DNA from: Nocardiopsis alkaliphila YIM 80379
GTDB lineage: Bacteria > Actinomycetota > Actinomycetes > Streptosporangiales > Streptosporangiaceae
NCBI RefSeq assembly: GCF_000341005.1
Contig: NZ_ANBD01000055.1
Coordinates: 45,378 to 109,377, forward strand
Direction of reading: 5' to 3'
Length of the DNA: 64,000 nucleotides
Numbering within the stretch: the first letter of the stretch is position 1; the number at the start of each line of letters is the position of its first letter. Under the pieces are notes generated by a model. That model searched no databases and was not told the origin of the DNA. It saw only the letters and a list, made by a program, of their open reading frames with translations. The translations under genes were made by a program, and so were the position numbers. This document shows, piece by piece, positions 42,459-51,616 of this stretch.

Positions 42459-42893
42459 TCACGGACGCCAGCCCTGCGGCTCGGGCCACGGGGAACCCAG
42501 CTGGCGGTAGGTGCCCTGGTAGTCGGGCCAGTCGCGGTGGTCTCGGATCTTGCCGTCCACGAACCGAATCAGGTGGATCTGCTCGCCGGAGAACACCCGT
42601 CCCGTGGCGGGCATCCCGACGAGGTTGCCGATATGACGTCCGTACAGCACCAGGTTCGCGCGCACCCAGTCGCCCCGCTCCTCCAGGGAGACCTCCTCCA
42701 GGCGGGCCTCCTCGGAGAAGGTCATCCGCAGCCACTTGACCGCCATGGCGAAGGAGTCGGGGCCGACGAGGTCCATGTGCTCGATGGACGCCGGGTTCAG
42801 GTACTCGGGGTGGATGTACTCCGCCACGTCGTGGGTGTCGCCCGTGTTGTATGCCTTGACCATGCGGCGTACCGCGTCGAACTTCTCTGACAT
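42459..42893 (-). CDS. SnoaL-like polyketide cyclase (2)
   Basis: A 144-residue SnoaL-family protein (SEKFDAVRRMVKAYNTGD opening, YIHPEYLNP, GPDSFAMAVKWLRMTFS, and the family C-terminal FVDGKIRDHRDWPDYQG). This version is close to the anthracycline ring cyclases SnoaL/AknH, and the HRDWPDYQG segment carries Asp residues in the catalytic position. It probably closes a late ring of the aglycone. Confidence 0.85.
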   Translation of the reverse strand: MSEKFDAVRRMVKAYNTGDTHDVAEYIHPEYLNPASIEHMDLVGPDSFAMAVKWLRMTFSEEARLEEVSLEERGDWVRANLVLYGRHIGNLVGMPATGRVFSGEQIHLIRFVDGKIRDHRDWPDYQGTYRQLGSPWPEPQGWRP

Positions 42894-43141
42894 CTTTTCC
42901 TCAATTCGTGGGGGGATTTCTTAATGAGATGCTGGGGCCCAGTGGATTCGAAAGCAAGGGGGTTGCTGCCTTCTTTTTTCTCCTTCCAGCGGCGCATTAA
43001 TGGGGTTCTATCATCCCTCCGTCCGGGCTCTACTGGGGGACAGGTTTCTTCCCGGAAGATGGCGCATGGAAAAGAATGGGTATTCAATTTTGGCCAGGTG
43101 GCCGCATTGTTCTTTGGTGTCCCGAGATTTAGGAGGAAGAC
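42894..43141. promoter_or_regulatory. Divergent promoter region, AT-richer
   Basis: The 248-bp gap between the SnoaL-like gene (minus) and the methyltransferase gene (plus) contains poly-T and poly-A patches that are unusual for this DNA (for example TTCTTTTTTCTCC). It must hold promoters for both directions, with an AGGAGG ribosome site at its right end. No gene is visible in it. Confidence 0.5.
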
Positions 43142-44002
43142 GTGGACAGGGCGACGTACAAAGGGGAAGTCACCAGCGCGTTCAATGAAGCGGCTGCGCG
43201 CTACGACCGCCTCGGGGTCGAGTTCTTCACCCCGATGGCGAGGCGGTTGGTCGACCACGCACGGCCCGAGCGGGGGGACCGGGTTCTCGACATCGGGTGC
43301 GGCGCGGGTGCGTCCGTCTTTCCTGCCGCGGACCGGGTCGGCCCCCAGGGGAGTGTTCTGGGGATCGACATCGCGTCCGCGATGGTGGAGCAGACCGTGG
43401 AACAGGCCCGTGCCCAGGGCCGGGACAACGTCACCGCGCGCGTCATGGACGCCGAGCACCCGGACCTGCCGGAGCGCTCCTTCGACGTGGTGATGGGCGG
43501 CTACAGCGTCATCTTCCTGCCGGACGCACCGGCCGCCCTGAACCGCTACGTCCCCTTGACGGCTGACGGCGGGCGGCTGGCCTTCAGTACCCCAGTCTTC
43601 GACTCCGACACCTTCCCGTTCCTGCCCCCGGTTTTCACCGACCTCATCCCACGGTCGCTCCTGCGTGACCTTCCACCGGAGTGGCGGCCCGAGCGGCTCC
43701 AGCAGCGCTTCAACTCCTGGTTGGAGGACCCCGAGGACCTGATCCGGGCGGTGGAGGCGGCCGGCTACCGCGACGTGCGTGTTGTCGACGAACCGATCGA
43801 CATGGTCGCGCGGTCGGGGGAGGCCTGGGTCGACTGGTCGCACACACAGGGAATGCGCCTGCTGTGGGAGCACCTCGCCGAGGCCCAGAACCGGGAGTTG
43901 CGACGGACGTTGATCACTGGGCTGGACGCCATGCGTTCCGGCGACGACCCCTTGACGATCGAGGTTCCGGTTCGCTACGTCACCGCCCGCGTGCCGAGGT
44001 AG
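43142..44002 (+). CDS. Class I SAM-dependent methyltransferase
   Basis: A 286-residue methyltransferase with motif [17 protein letters not shown], the acidic loop GIDIASAMV and motif [17 protein letters not shown]. The fold is UbiE/methyltransf_11-like. Its GTG start has an ideal AGGAGG site. It could N-methylate the pyrrolopyrrole (kosinostatin-type products carry an N-methyl) or O/C-methylate the aglycone. Confidence 0.85.
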   Translation: MDRATYKGEVTSAFNEAAARYDRLGVEFFTPMARRLVDHARPERGDRVLDIGCGAGASVFPAADRVGPQGSVLGIDIASAMVEQTVEQARAQGRDNVTARVMDAEHPDLPERSFDVVMGGYSVIFLPDAPAALNRYVPLTADGGRLAFSTPVFDSDTFPFLPPVFTDLIPRSLLRDLPPEWRPERLQQRFNSWLEDPEDLIRAVEAAGYRDVRVVDEPIDMVARSGEAWVDWSHTQGMRLLWEHLAEAQNRELRRTLITGLDAMRSGDDPLTIEVPVRYVTARVPR

Positions 44003-44106
44003 ACGGGGCCGGCTGTCCGCAGCGAAGAAGGCCCGTCCGCCCCGGTCCCTCGTCCGCCCGTGCTGCGGGCGACGCGACACGGGTCCCGGAGAAGACGAAG
44101 AAGACG

Positions 44107-44153
44107 GAACGCGGCCTCCGGACGGCGAAACCCGCCGTCCGGAGGCCGCGTTC
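44107..44153. terminator. Bidirectional terminator (perfect 21-bp stem)
   Basis: A perfect inverted repeat (44107-44127 and 44133-44153) with a 5-base loop AAACC lies between the convergent methyltransferase and beta-lactamase-like genes. It is one of the strongest hairpins in the window. Confidence 0.85.
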
Positions 44154-44174
44154 TGCTTCCTCCGGACTCTGGCG

Positions 44175-45251
44175 TCAGTGACAGATCCCGACGTTCAGCG
44201 CACGGATCACTGCCTTCTCCTGGGCCTTGTCGAACTCCTGGTCCAGGGTGATGGAGCACTGGATACGCCGGGCACCGTCCCGCGTCGTGGCCACGAACGT
44301 CGCGTAGCCGGGGATTCCGGCGCCGTGTCCCCAGAGGTCGAGATCGGTGTCGTTGGCCAGGCGCATCAGCCCCAGGCCGTAGCCGATGCCCATGGGCAGG
44401 TCGTGGATCATCTCCGCTGGCAGAGGTGTGGTCATCTCGGAGAGCTCGTCGTCGCCGAGCAGGGTTCCGTCGAAGAGGGCCACCAGGAAACGGTCCAGGT
44501 CGCTCGTCGTGGAGATGATCTCGCCCGCGCACCCGGCCTCGGACGGATTCATGACAGTGACGTCCACGGATGAGCCGCCGATCTGCATGTAGCCGCGCGC
44601 GTGCGGCTCGGGCACGTCCGCGTCGTCACCGGGCAGGTGAGTGTCGCTCAGGCCGAGCCGGTCGATGACACGCTCACGGACCTCCGTGGAGTACGAGCGG
44701 CCCGTCAGCTTCTCGATGAGGAGCCCGATGACGAAGTAGTTGGTGTTGCAGTACTGGAACTCGCTACCGGGCTCGAACTCCAGTGGCTTGCCCGCTGCGA
44801 TGGCGATGAGGTCTCGGGGGTCGTAGTGGTTGTGGCGGTCGCGTAGGAAGCGGTCCCCGGGCTTTTGGAAGGCGTCGGAGTAGTTGTACAGTCCGCTCGT
44901 GTGCTGGAGGAGGTTCCGGACGGTGATTCGGTGCCCCTCCGGCAGAAGCTCCGGCAGGTGCTGATCGACCTTGTCGTCCAACTTCAGGAGCCCTTCGGTG
45001 ACGAGCTGGAGGACCACGGTGGACACGAAGGTCTTGGTGATGCAGGAGATACGGAAGTGCCCGTCGGCGGGGACCGGTTCGTCGGTACCCAGCTTCGCAG
45101 TGCCTGAAGTGACCGTGAACTGATGGTCCCCCTTGGTGACGCGGAACTGCACGCCGGCGGCGCCGGTCGCCACGATCTCGTCGATCGCGCGCTGTGTGGC
45201 CTCTTTGTGCGTGATCGTGTGCTGCTCCGTGCTCGTAGCTGCTATCGCCAT
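44175..45251 (-). CDS. Beta-lactamase-fold (class C/EstB-like) protein with Cys in place of catalytic Ser
   Basis: A 358-residue serine beta-lactamase/D-Ala-D-Ala-peptidase fold protein without a signal peptide. The SxxK motif, normally GSVTK in RIGSVTKTF, reads SCITK: Cys70-Ile-Thr-Lys73. The Tyr-x-Asn motif is YCN (167-169) and the third box is GHGAG. All other landmarks are intact, so the change looks adaptive and not decayed. A Cys nucleophile would favour acyl transfer from thioesters over beta-lactam hydrolysis, as the LovD acyltransferases use this fold with Ser. The substrate is unknown. Good AGGAG site before 45251; divergent from the ketoreductase at 45442. Confidence 0.8.
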   Translation of the reverse strand: MAIAATSTEQHTITHKEATQRAIDEIVATGAAGVQFRVTKGDHQFTVTSGTAKLGTDEPVPADGHFRISCITKTFVSTVVLQLVTEGLLKLDDKVDQHLPELLPEGHRITVRNLLQHTSGLYNYSDAFQKPGDRFLRDRHNHYDPRDLIAIAAGKPLEFEPGSEFQYCNTNYFVIGLLIEKLTGRSYSTEVRERVIDRLGLSDTHLPGDDADVPEPHARGYMQIGGSSVDVTVMNPSEAGCAGEIISTTSDLDRFLVALFDGTLLGDDELSEMTTPLPAEMIHDLPMGIGYGLGLMRLANDTDLDLWGHGAGIPGYATFVATTRDGARRIQCSITLDQEFDKAQEKAVIRALNVGICH

Positions 45252-45441
45252 GTTCCGGCTCCTGTTCGTCGGTTGCGGCCCGGTCCCGCCCGCCTCAGCG
45301 GGGGCGGACGGGGCCGACGATTGCTTCAGGCAAGGATCACCGCGGCTTCTGGAAGGTCGGCAGGGAAACGCTGGAGCCTCGAAGGCACGTGTCCTGACTG
45401 GGCTCGACCCTGTTTCAAGCGCCGCGACCTAGCTTCTGGGC

Positions 45442-46209
45442 ATGGGTACTTCTTCTGACAGAACACAAGCTCGGGCCGTGATCGTCACGGGCGGAGGAAC
45501 CGGTATCGGCAGGGCGGCCGCGCGCGCCTTCGCAGAGAGGGGAGACCGTGTCCTGGTCGTCGGGCGCTCCGAGTTGACGCTCCGGGAGACAGCCGACACA
45601 CATCCCCGAATTCTGCCCTTGGTGGCGGACGTCTGTGAGCCGTCGGGACCGGAGGTCATAGTCAATGCCGCCCTGGAGCACCTGGGCGGGTTGGACATCC
45701 TGGTCAACAACGCGGCGACCGCGAGTTTCGCCGGTCTCTCGGAATTGGACCATGAGAGTGTCCGGGCCCAGGTGCAGACCAACCTGGTGGGCCCGATCCT
45801 GCTCACCCAGAAAGCGCTCAAAGCCCTGGAGGCCTCTGGGGGAGTGGTGGTCAACGTCGGCTCCGCTGGGGCACTCGGTTTGCGCAGTCTGGCGGGCAAC
45901 GCCGTCTATGGTGCCACCAAAGCCGCTTTGGACCACCTGACCCGTACCTGGGCCGTGGAATTGGCGGACCGGGGCGTACGCGTGGTGGGTATCGCTCCGG
46001 GCCTGATCGACACGGGTGTCGGTGTCCGAGCTGGAATGACCCAGGAAGCCTATGACGACTTCCTGGCGGAGATGGCGCTGCGTATCCCGTCAGGCAGGGT
46101 CGGTGAGCCGGAGGAGGTCGGGAACTGGATCGTCCGGTTGTCGGAGCCCGAAGCCTTCTACGTGAACGGCACGGTCGTGACCATTGACGGGGGGCTGTCA
46201 GTGACCTGA
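45442..46209 (+). CDS. SDR ketoreductase (tailoring)
   Basis: A 255-residue classical SDR. It has [22 protein letters not shown], the catalytic Ser in NVGSAGALG and YGATK for the Tyr/Lys pair, ending in [12 protein letters not shown]. It is less similar to the PKS C9 ketoreductase at 49158 and is probably a later tailoring reductase, for example of the acetyl branch on the sugar or a ring carbonyl. The ribosome site before 45442 is weak. Confidence 0.85.
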   Translation: MGTSSDRTQARAVIVTGGGTGIGRAAARAFAERGDRVLVVGRSELTLRETADTHPRILPLVADVCEPSGPEVIVNAALEHLGGLDILVNNAATASFAGLSELDHESVRAQVQTNLVGPILLTQKALKALEASGGVVVNVGSAGALGLRSLAGNAVYGATKAALDHLTRTWAVELADRGVRVVGIAPGLIDTGVGVRAGMTQEAYDDFLAEMALRIPSGRVGEPEEVGNWIVRLSEPEAFYVNGTVVTIDGGLSVT

Positions 46210-46404
46210 CCTGGGACAGGGAGGAACGGAGACGTCGGGCGGGCCCGCGGTGCCCGGGGGAAGGATTTTCAGGCACACTCCCGATGGTATTCCCGTCGGT
46301 GGTGTATTGGTGGATGCTTGGGTGCTGAAGCACCGTTTCCGGTGTGCAGAATTCGGTGTCCGCCCGCCCCGGACACACCTCAGGGCTATTGACATGGAGG
46401 AACC

Positions 46405-47712
46405 TTGAGCTCCATTCCCTTGTCTACTGACAGAGGAACACCGCACAGGCCTCAGCACCATGGGATTGCGCGTGGGACGGAACCCGAACCCCGTATGGCG
46501 AAGGCCATCACCATGGTGGTCATTTTCGGTTTCTTCGGTGTGGCGGTCTCCTATCTTCCGAGTGGAGACGTCCCCTCGGGAGGGGCCTCCGGGGGGATCA
46601 CCGCGGCGCTGTTGTTGCTCGCCCTGCTGTTGTGCCTCCAGATGCTGCACTCCTTCCCTTCGCTGGCACCGCGGCTGAGTCACTACCGGTACCTGACACT
46701 GGGCGCCCAGGCCCTGCTCACCTACCTCCCGTTCCTGGTATTCGGGGAAGCATGGCTGGGGATGCCCGGTTTCCTCGCGGCCTCGGTCCTGCTCATCCTG
46801 CGCGCACCGCTCTCATGGATTCTGGTGGGAGCCGCCACGCTCAGCGTGCAGGTGATTCACTTCCTGCTGGGCTTCTCCCCCGGGGAACTCGCTTACAGCA
46901 CGGTGTCCACGTTGATGACCTGTATGGTCGTGTACTCGTTGAGCAAGCTCTCCGATCTGGTGACGGAGACGCACAAGTCCAGGGCCGACCTGGCCCACCT
47001 GGTCCTGATCCAGGAGCGGCTGAGATTCGCCAGGGACCTCCACGACCTGCTGGGGTACAGCTTGTCCAGCCTGACCCTGCAGTGTGAGCTCGCCTCCCGC
47101 CTGATCAGCACGCAACCCGAGCGCGCCCGCCGCGAACTCGCCGAAGCCCTCGAATCCGCACGAGGCGCTCTGGCCGATGTCCGGTCCGTCGCGGAGGGCC
47201 TCCGTAGCATGTCCCTGGACTCGGAGGTGGCCTCGGCCGCCTCGATCCTGGCGGCGGCCGACATACGGTCGACGATTTCCATGGATGTGCCCGCGGGGAG
47301 TCTCACCGACCGTAGTGAGACGGTCCTGGCCATCATCCTCAGGGAGGCCGTCACCAACGTCCTCCGCCACAGCCGGGCCGAGAGCTGTGAGATCCGGGTC
47401 GAGTGCTCAGAGGGCCGTGCCCGTCTGTCCGTCGTCAACGACGGCCTGGCCAGCCGGGACCTCAATCACCTGAACGAGGACCGGGGCGACAACAGGCACC
47501 TCGGCGGTACCGGGATAGGCAACCTCACCGCACGGGTGAAGGTCCTGGGCGGGACCCTGACAGCGGAGCCGTGTGGCAGCGACACATATCGGCTGTCGAC
47601 GGAGCTGCCCGCGGCCCCGCGGTACCGGCGGTCAGTGGTCTCCGGGACCAGCCTGTGTGAGATGACCGGACGGGGCCCATCGGGAACGAGCGCGCGTCCG
47701 TTCGTCTTCTAG
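46405..47712 (+). CDS. Two-component sensor histidine kinase (NarL/DesK class)
   Basis: A 435-residue kinase. Hydrophobic segments fill about residues 33-190 (five to six helices). The HisKA_3 dimerisation box RFARDLHDLLGYSLSSL has phospho-accepting His213. The ATPase has EAVTNVLRHSRAE (N box) and GGTGIGNLTARVKVLGG (G box). The start TTG 46405 follows GGAGG with a 4-base gap; ATG 46495 is an alternative. It lacks an extracellular sensing domain, like DesK-type sensors. The matching response regulator is probably the one at 56912, on the other side of the PKS operon. Confidence 0.87.
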   Translation: MSSIPLSTDRGTPHRPQHHGIARGTEPEPRMAKAITMVVIFGFFGVAVSYLPSGDVPSGGASGGITAALLLLALLLCLQMLHSFPSLAPRLSHYRYLTLGAQALLTYLPFLVFGEAWLGMPGFLAASVLLILRAPLSWILVGAATLSVQVIHFLLGFSPGELAYSTVSTLMTCMVVYSLSKLSDLVTETHKSRADLAHLVLIQERLRFARDLHDLLGYSLSSLTLQCELASRLISTQPERARRELAEALESARGALADVRSVAEGLRSMSLDSEVASAASILAAADIRSTISMDVPAGSLTDRSETVLAIILREAVTNVLRHSRAESCEIRVECSEGRARLSVVNDGLASRDLNHLNEDRGDNRHLGGTGIGNLTARVKVLGGTLTAEPCGSDTYRLSTELPAAPRYRRSVVSGTSLCEMTGRGPSGTSARPFVF

Positions 47713-47779
47713 CGGGGGTCCAGGCCCGTGGTCCACCGTCGAAAGGGTTCTCGCAGGATCGACGGTTCCAGGAGAGGTC

Positions 47780-48091
47780 ATGGTCACTTTCGTCAACAGG
47801 TTCGAGGTCAGTGGTCCGGCGGCGGAGTTCGAGCGCGCCTTCGAGGCGACCTCGGACTTCTTCCGCGCACAGCCCGGTTTCGTCAGCCACCGGATGCTCC
47901 GGCACCTGGAACGCCCCGGTCACTACGTGAACCTGGCCGAGTGGCGGGACGTCGATTCCTTCCAGAAAGCCGTGGGGCACCCCGACTTCGAACCACACGT
48001 GCGAACCTTGCGCGCCCTCGCCACGAGCGACCCCGGCCTCTACACGCCCTTCCTGGAGAGGACGGCTGCGGATTCGGAGAGCCGAGGCTGA
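47780..48091 (+). CDS. ABM-family monooxygenase (anthrone oxidase type)
   Basis: A 103-residue antibiotic biosynthesis monooxygenase. It has the ferredoxin-like fold pattern with VNRFEVSGPAAEFERAF, PGFVSHRMLRH and VNLAEWRDVDSFQKAV. These cofactor-free enzymes oxidise anthrones to anthraquinones in aromatic polyketide pathways. The GGAGAGG site precedes the start. It lies downstream of the kinase gene and is convergent with the aromatase. Confidence 0.87.
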   Translation: MVTFVNRFEVSGPAAEFERAFEATSDFFRAQPGFVSHRMLRHLERPGHYVNLAEWRDVDSFQKAVGHPDFEPHVRTLRALATSDPGLYTPFLERTAADSESRG

Positions 48092-48103
48092 ACCGCTTCC
48101 GCC

Positions 48104-48142
48104 GGTCCCGCGGTCCCGCCAAGAGGGCGGGACCGCGGGACC
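48104..48142. terminator. Bidirectional terminator (perfect 17-bp stem)
   Basis: GGTCCCGCGGTCCCGCC is perfectly repeated inverted after an AAGAG loop. It lies between convergent ABM and aromatase genes. Confidence 0.85.
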
Positions 48143-48156
48143 TCGGCTGTCCGGTC

Positions 48157-49131
48157 TCAGGCCGGGGCGGTGGCCGAGCCCGACCGGGAGCGCCCCTCCG
48201 CGAACTCCTTCGCGCACGCCAGGGTCATCCCGCTGTTCCTGCTCAGGGCCTGGCGGACGAACGAGCGGGCGTCGGCCACGGTGGCCTTCTCCCCCAACAC
48301 GTTCGCGACGGCCTCAGCCCGGATGATGACGGAGTGGCGGGAGGTGACGTCGACCCCGCCCTCCGGTGCGCGCGTGATCCTCCACTCACCCGTGTGCGCC
48401 CTGAGGAGGGCCGGGGTGAGGGTCTGCTTGTAGACGATCCGATCCTCGTCGCGCAGACACACGCGCACGGACTCCGTGGTGTGCATGGAACCGTCCGCCG
48501 TGCGTGTGTCCATCGACATCCTTTGGACACCGGACCCGTCCTCGCTCAGCTCCAATCGGCTGACGTGTTCCAGGCGCGTCGGCCACAGGTCGGCGCGGTC
48601 CAGGAACTCCATGATTTTCGCGGCGGCCCCGTCGATCCGGACGGTGTCCTCGAACGAGAATTCCAGTTCGGCCAGGTCGTCGCCTGACTCGGCCAGGGAC
48701 TTGGCGGCACCCAGCTCGGATTCGCTGTTGCGGTCCACGGCCTTGGTGATCCACTCGGTCAGTTGAGGGTCGTCGTCGACCGCGGTGAAGCCATGGTCCA
48801 ACCAGAGCTCACAGCGCTCGTCCGTCACCGGGACGACCCTCCAGGTACCGCCCATGGACGCGACCGGGGCCTGGGAGACCTCCTGACGGAAGGCGATGGT
48901 GAGGCGATCTGGATCCAACTCCCGGCGCGAGGTCCACGACTTCACCTCGCCGTTGGCCGTAGCCCAGATCCGGACGCGTTCTTCGGTGTCACTACGCGCC
49001 AGGATCTCGACGTGCACGTTCGGTGCGAAGTACAGGGGCCATGACTCGATTGCGGAGATGAGTTGGTAGACCCGGGCGGCGGGCGACTCGACGGTGATGC
49101 TGTGGCTCATGTGCTGTTCCACTGTGGACAC
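48157..49131 (-). CDS. Polyketide aromatase/cyclase (di-domain SRPBCC)
   Basis: A 324-residue protein of two START-like/SRPBCC domains (about residues 8-150 and 165-310), the ActVII/TcmN-related bifunctional aromatase/cyclase. Landmarks include VYQLISAIESWPLYFAPNV, WTSRRELD and GTWRVVPV. It dehydrates and closes the first ring of the reduced polyketide. GTG 49131 is favoured by AAGGAAG upstream; ATG 49110 is also possible. It is the last gene of the PKS operon. Confidence 0.9.
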   Translation of the reverse strand: MSTVEQHMSHSITVESPAARVYQLISAIESWPLYFAPNVHVEILARSDTEERVRIWATANGEVKSWTSRRELDPDRLTIAFRQEVSQAPVASMGGTWRVVPVTDERCELWLDHGFTAVDDDPQLTEWITKAVDRNSESELGAAKSLAESGDDLAELEFSFEDTVRIDGAAAKIMEFLDRADLWPTRLEHVSRLELSEDGSGVQRMSMDTRTADGSMHTTESVRVCLRDEDRIVYKQTLTPALLRAHTGEWRITRAPEGGVDVTSRHSVIIRAEAVANVLGEKATVADARSFVRQALSRNSGMTLACAKEFAEGRSRSGSATAPA

Positions 49132-49157
49132 GGGGATCTTCCTTCCGGAGGTCGGGA

Positions 49158-49943
49158 TCAGTAGTTGCCGAGGCCGCCGCAGACGTTGAGCGCCTGAGCG
49201 GTGATCGAGGCGGCGGTGTCGGTCGTGAGGTAGCCGACCAGGCCGGCCACCTCTTCGGGGGTCGAGTAGCGGCCGAGCGGGATCTTTGCCTGGAAGCGAC
49301 GGAGTATCTCCGCCTCGTCCGTTCCCAGAGCGGAGGCGTAGCCCTGGCGAACCCGTTCGGCCATCGGGGTCTCCACATAGCCGGGGCAGACCGCGTTCAC
49401 AGTCACCCCGGTCGTGGCCAGCTCCTTGCCCAGCGCTTTGGTGAATCCGATGACACCGTGCTTGGAGGCTGAGTAGGGGGCACCCAGCTCGACACCCTGC
49501 TTGCCGCCGGTCGAGGCGATGTTGACGATCCGCCCCCACCCGCGCTTACCCATGCCGCTCTCGTTGAGGACAGCCCGGGTGACTAGGAAGACGCTGTTGA
49601 GGTTCGTGTCGATGACGTCGTACCAGAGGTCGTCCTGGATTTGCGCGGTCGGTCCGCCACCGCTGCGCCCGGCGTTGTTCACCACAACATCGATCCGCCC
49701 ACGGCTCGCGACTACGCCCTCCACCAGGGCACGGACCTGATCCGGGTCGCGCACGTCAGCCGGGGCTCCGTCGATGTCCAGACCGTCGGCGCGCAGTTTC
49801 GCGATGGTCGTGGAAACCCGGTCCGCGTCTCGCGCGCAGATGTGGACCAGCATGCCCGCTTCCGCGAGGGTCCGCGCCGTGCTGAGACCGATTCCGCTGG
49901 TCGCGCCGGTGACCAGCGCGACCTTCCTCTCCTCGCCGTTCAT
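49158..49943 (-). CDS. Polyketide C9 ketoreductase (ActIII-like)
   Basis: A 261-residue SDR of the ActIII type. It has VTGATSGIGLSTA, NNAGRSGGGPTAQ, NIASTGGKQGVELGAPYSASK and NAVCPGYVETPMAERV. The specificity motif PGG near residue 95 reads SGG. It reduces the C9 ketone of the nascent poly-beta-ketone bound to ACP. It lies between the ACP and aromatase genes of the same operon. Confidence 0.93.
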   Translation of the reverse strand: MNGEERKVALVTGATSGIGLSTARTLAEAGMLVHICARDADRVSTTIAKLRADGLDIDGAPADVRDPDQVRALVEGVVASRGRIDVVVNNAGRSGGGPTAQIQDDLWYDVIDTNLNSVFLVTRAVLNESGMGKRGWGRIVNIASTGGKQGVELGAPYSASKHGVIGFTKALGKELATTGVTVNAVCPGYVETPMAERVRQGYASALGTDEAEILRRFQAKIPLGRYSTPEEVAGLVGYLTTDTAASITAQALNVCGGLGNY

Positions 49944-50006
49944 GATGTGTGTTCCTCTCCGCGGTTGTTCGGCCGCCCGCTTCGGACGGCAGGGTGGGAT
50001 CGCTGG

Positions 50007-50267
50007 TCAGAGGCTCTCTACGGCCATGCTTTGGTTGATGGTTGCGAGGAGTTCCCGAGGGGTGGTGGCCGTCGCGACGGCTTCGTCCTCCAGGCGCACG
50101 TTGTGTTCGCGCTCCGCCATGCCCGCGGCCTGGAGCAGCGCCAATGAGTCGTAGCCGAGCTCCTCGAAGGGCACATCGGCGATGTCGCCCTCGAAATCAA
50201 CGGATTCGTCCTGTCCCGCGCAGTCGCGCAGGATGCGCATGAGTTCGGTCAGAGCCATGATGGGCAT
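50007..50267 (-). CDS. Type II PKS acyl carrier protein
   Basis: An 86-residue ACP with the attachment Ser41 in LGYDSLALLQ. ALTELMRILRDCAG at the start is typical of aromatic PKS ACPs. It is part of the minimal PKS with the KS and CLF genes upstream. AAGGAG lies ahead of the 50267 start. Confidence 0.93.
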   Translation of the reverse strand: MPIMALTELMRILRDCAGQDESVDFEGDIADVPFEELGYDSLALLQAAGMAEREHNVRLEDEAVATATTPRELLATINQSMAVESL

Positions 50268-50335
50268 GTCCTGTTCTCCTTGTCTGTCATGTTCTTTGTT
50301 GGGGAAAGTCTTGTCGGGGAGGCCCGACGTCCGTG

Positions 50336-51616
50336 TCAGAGGTCAGCGGCCCGCACGACGGCCGCGGCGTTGAACCCGCCCTGACCTCGGGCGAGCACGA
50401 GCGCTACGTCGACCCGGCCGTACCGGGGGGTTCCGGTCACCAGGTCGAGGCAGATACCCTCCGCCTGCCTGCCGACGTCGGCGGTGGGGGGCAAGACACC
50501 CTCGTGGACGCTGAGCAGGGCTGCGGCCAGGTCGAGTGAGGCGCCGCCCGCGCACAGCCGGCCGGTCAGGGTCTTCGGAGCGGTGACGGGCACGCCCCGG
50601 GAGCCGAAGACCCCGGAGATGGCGTCGGCCTCCGCACGGTCGTCGTCGGGTACCCCGCAGGCATCGGCGAAGACCACACCAACCTGGTCCGGTGTCACGT
50701 CCGCCTCGTCGAGGGCCTGTTCGATCGCGTATCGGAGACCGGGCTCGCCGCCAGCGCCGGGTGCGGGGTCGAAGGTGGCCGCGTAACCGGAGAGGGCGCC
50801 GTAGGCACGCGCGCCGCGCGCTCGGGCGGACTCGGGGGCTTCCAGAACGAGGAGCGCACCACCCTCACCCACGACATGCCCCCGAGCGTCGGCGCTGAAG
50901 GGCAGATAGGCGTGCTCCGGGTCGTCCGACGTGCTGAGCCGACCCGAGGAGAGCAGAGCCGTCCACCCCCAGGGGCAGAGGGAACCGTCCACCCCTCCGG
51001 TCAGCATGAGCTCGGCGTCCCCGCGCAGCCGCCTTCGAGCCTGAGCGACCGCGTCGAGACCTCCGGCCTCACCGGTCACCAGCACCCCGCTCGGCCCGCG
51101 CAGGCCGTGCCGGATGGAGATCTGCCCGGTGTTGACCGCGTAGAACCACGCGAACGACTGGTAGGCGCTCACGTGCCGGGAGCCCTTGCTCCACAGGGCC
51201 TGTAACTCGCGTTGGCCGAACTCGAAGCCGCCCGCCGAGGCCGAGGTCACCACTCCGGCCGCGTACTCGGGTAGAGCGGACGTGTCCACACCCGCGTCGG
51301 CGAAGGCCTCCGCCGACGCGGCCAGTGCCAGCCGCGTCATGTGGTCGGTCTGCGGGATCAGTCGGCTGGGCAGGTGCTCGCTGGGGTCGAAGTCGCGGAC
51401 CTCCCCGGCCATTCGCGCGGGGTAGGAGTCGGCGTTGAACCGGGTGATGGGGGCGATGGCGCGCTCACCCGCCAGGGTCGCCCGCCACCATGGACCGGTG
51501 CCGAGCCCGTTCGGGGCGGCCACGCCGATCCCGGTGACGACCGGTGCGGTCGCCCCCGGGACTCCCCGGTCCAGCCCGGCCGCCTCCGCCATCGCTGTCC
51601 GAACAACCATCGTCAT
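50336..51616 (-). CDS. Chain length factor (KS beta)
   Basis: A 426-residue KS-fold protein whose active-site position is not Cys: [16 protein letters not shown] has Glu183 where most CLFs have the Gln of AEQAGG. Other landmarks are [34 protein letters not shown] and [19 protein letters not shown]. It sets chain length with the KS. Its start overlaps the KS stop by 4 bp, which gives equimolar expression. The Gln to Glu change may be of interest for malonyl decarboxylation. Confidence 0.93.
   Translation of the reverse strand: MTMVVRTAMAEAAGLDRGVPGATAPVVTGIGVAAPNGLGTGPWWRATLAGERAIAPITRFNADSYPARMAGEVRDFDPSEHLPSRLIPQTDHMTRLALAASAEAFADAGVDTSALPEYAAGVVTSASAGGFEFGQRELQALWSKGSRHVSAYQSFAWFYAVNTGQISIRHGLRGPSGVLVTGEAGGLDAVAQARRRLRGDAELMLTGGVDGSLCPWGWTALLSSGRLSTSDDPEHAYLPFSADARGHVVGEGGALLVLEAPESARARGARAYGALSGYAATFDPAPGAGGEPGLRYAIEQALDEADVTPDQVGVVFADACGVPDDDRAEADAISGVFGSRGVPVTAPKTLTGRLCAGGASLDLAAALLSVHEGVLPPTADVGRQAEGICLDLVTGTPRYGRVDVALVLARGQGGFNAAAVVRAADL

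Noticed and set aside
44175..45251. Secreted beta-lactamase resistance gene
   Set aside because: There is no signal peptide, and the catalytic Ser is replaced by Cys.
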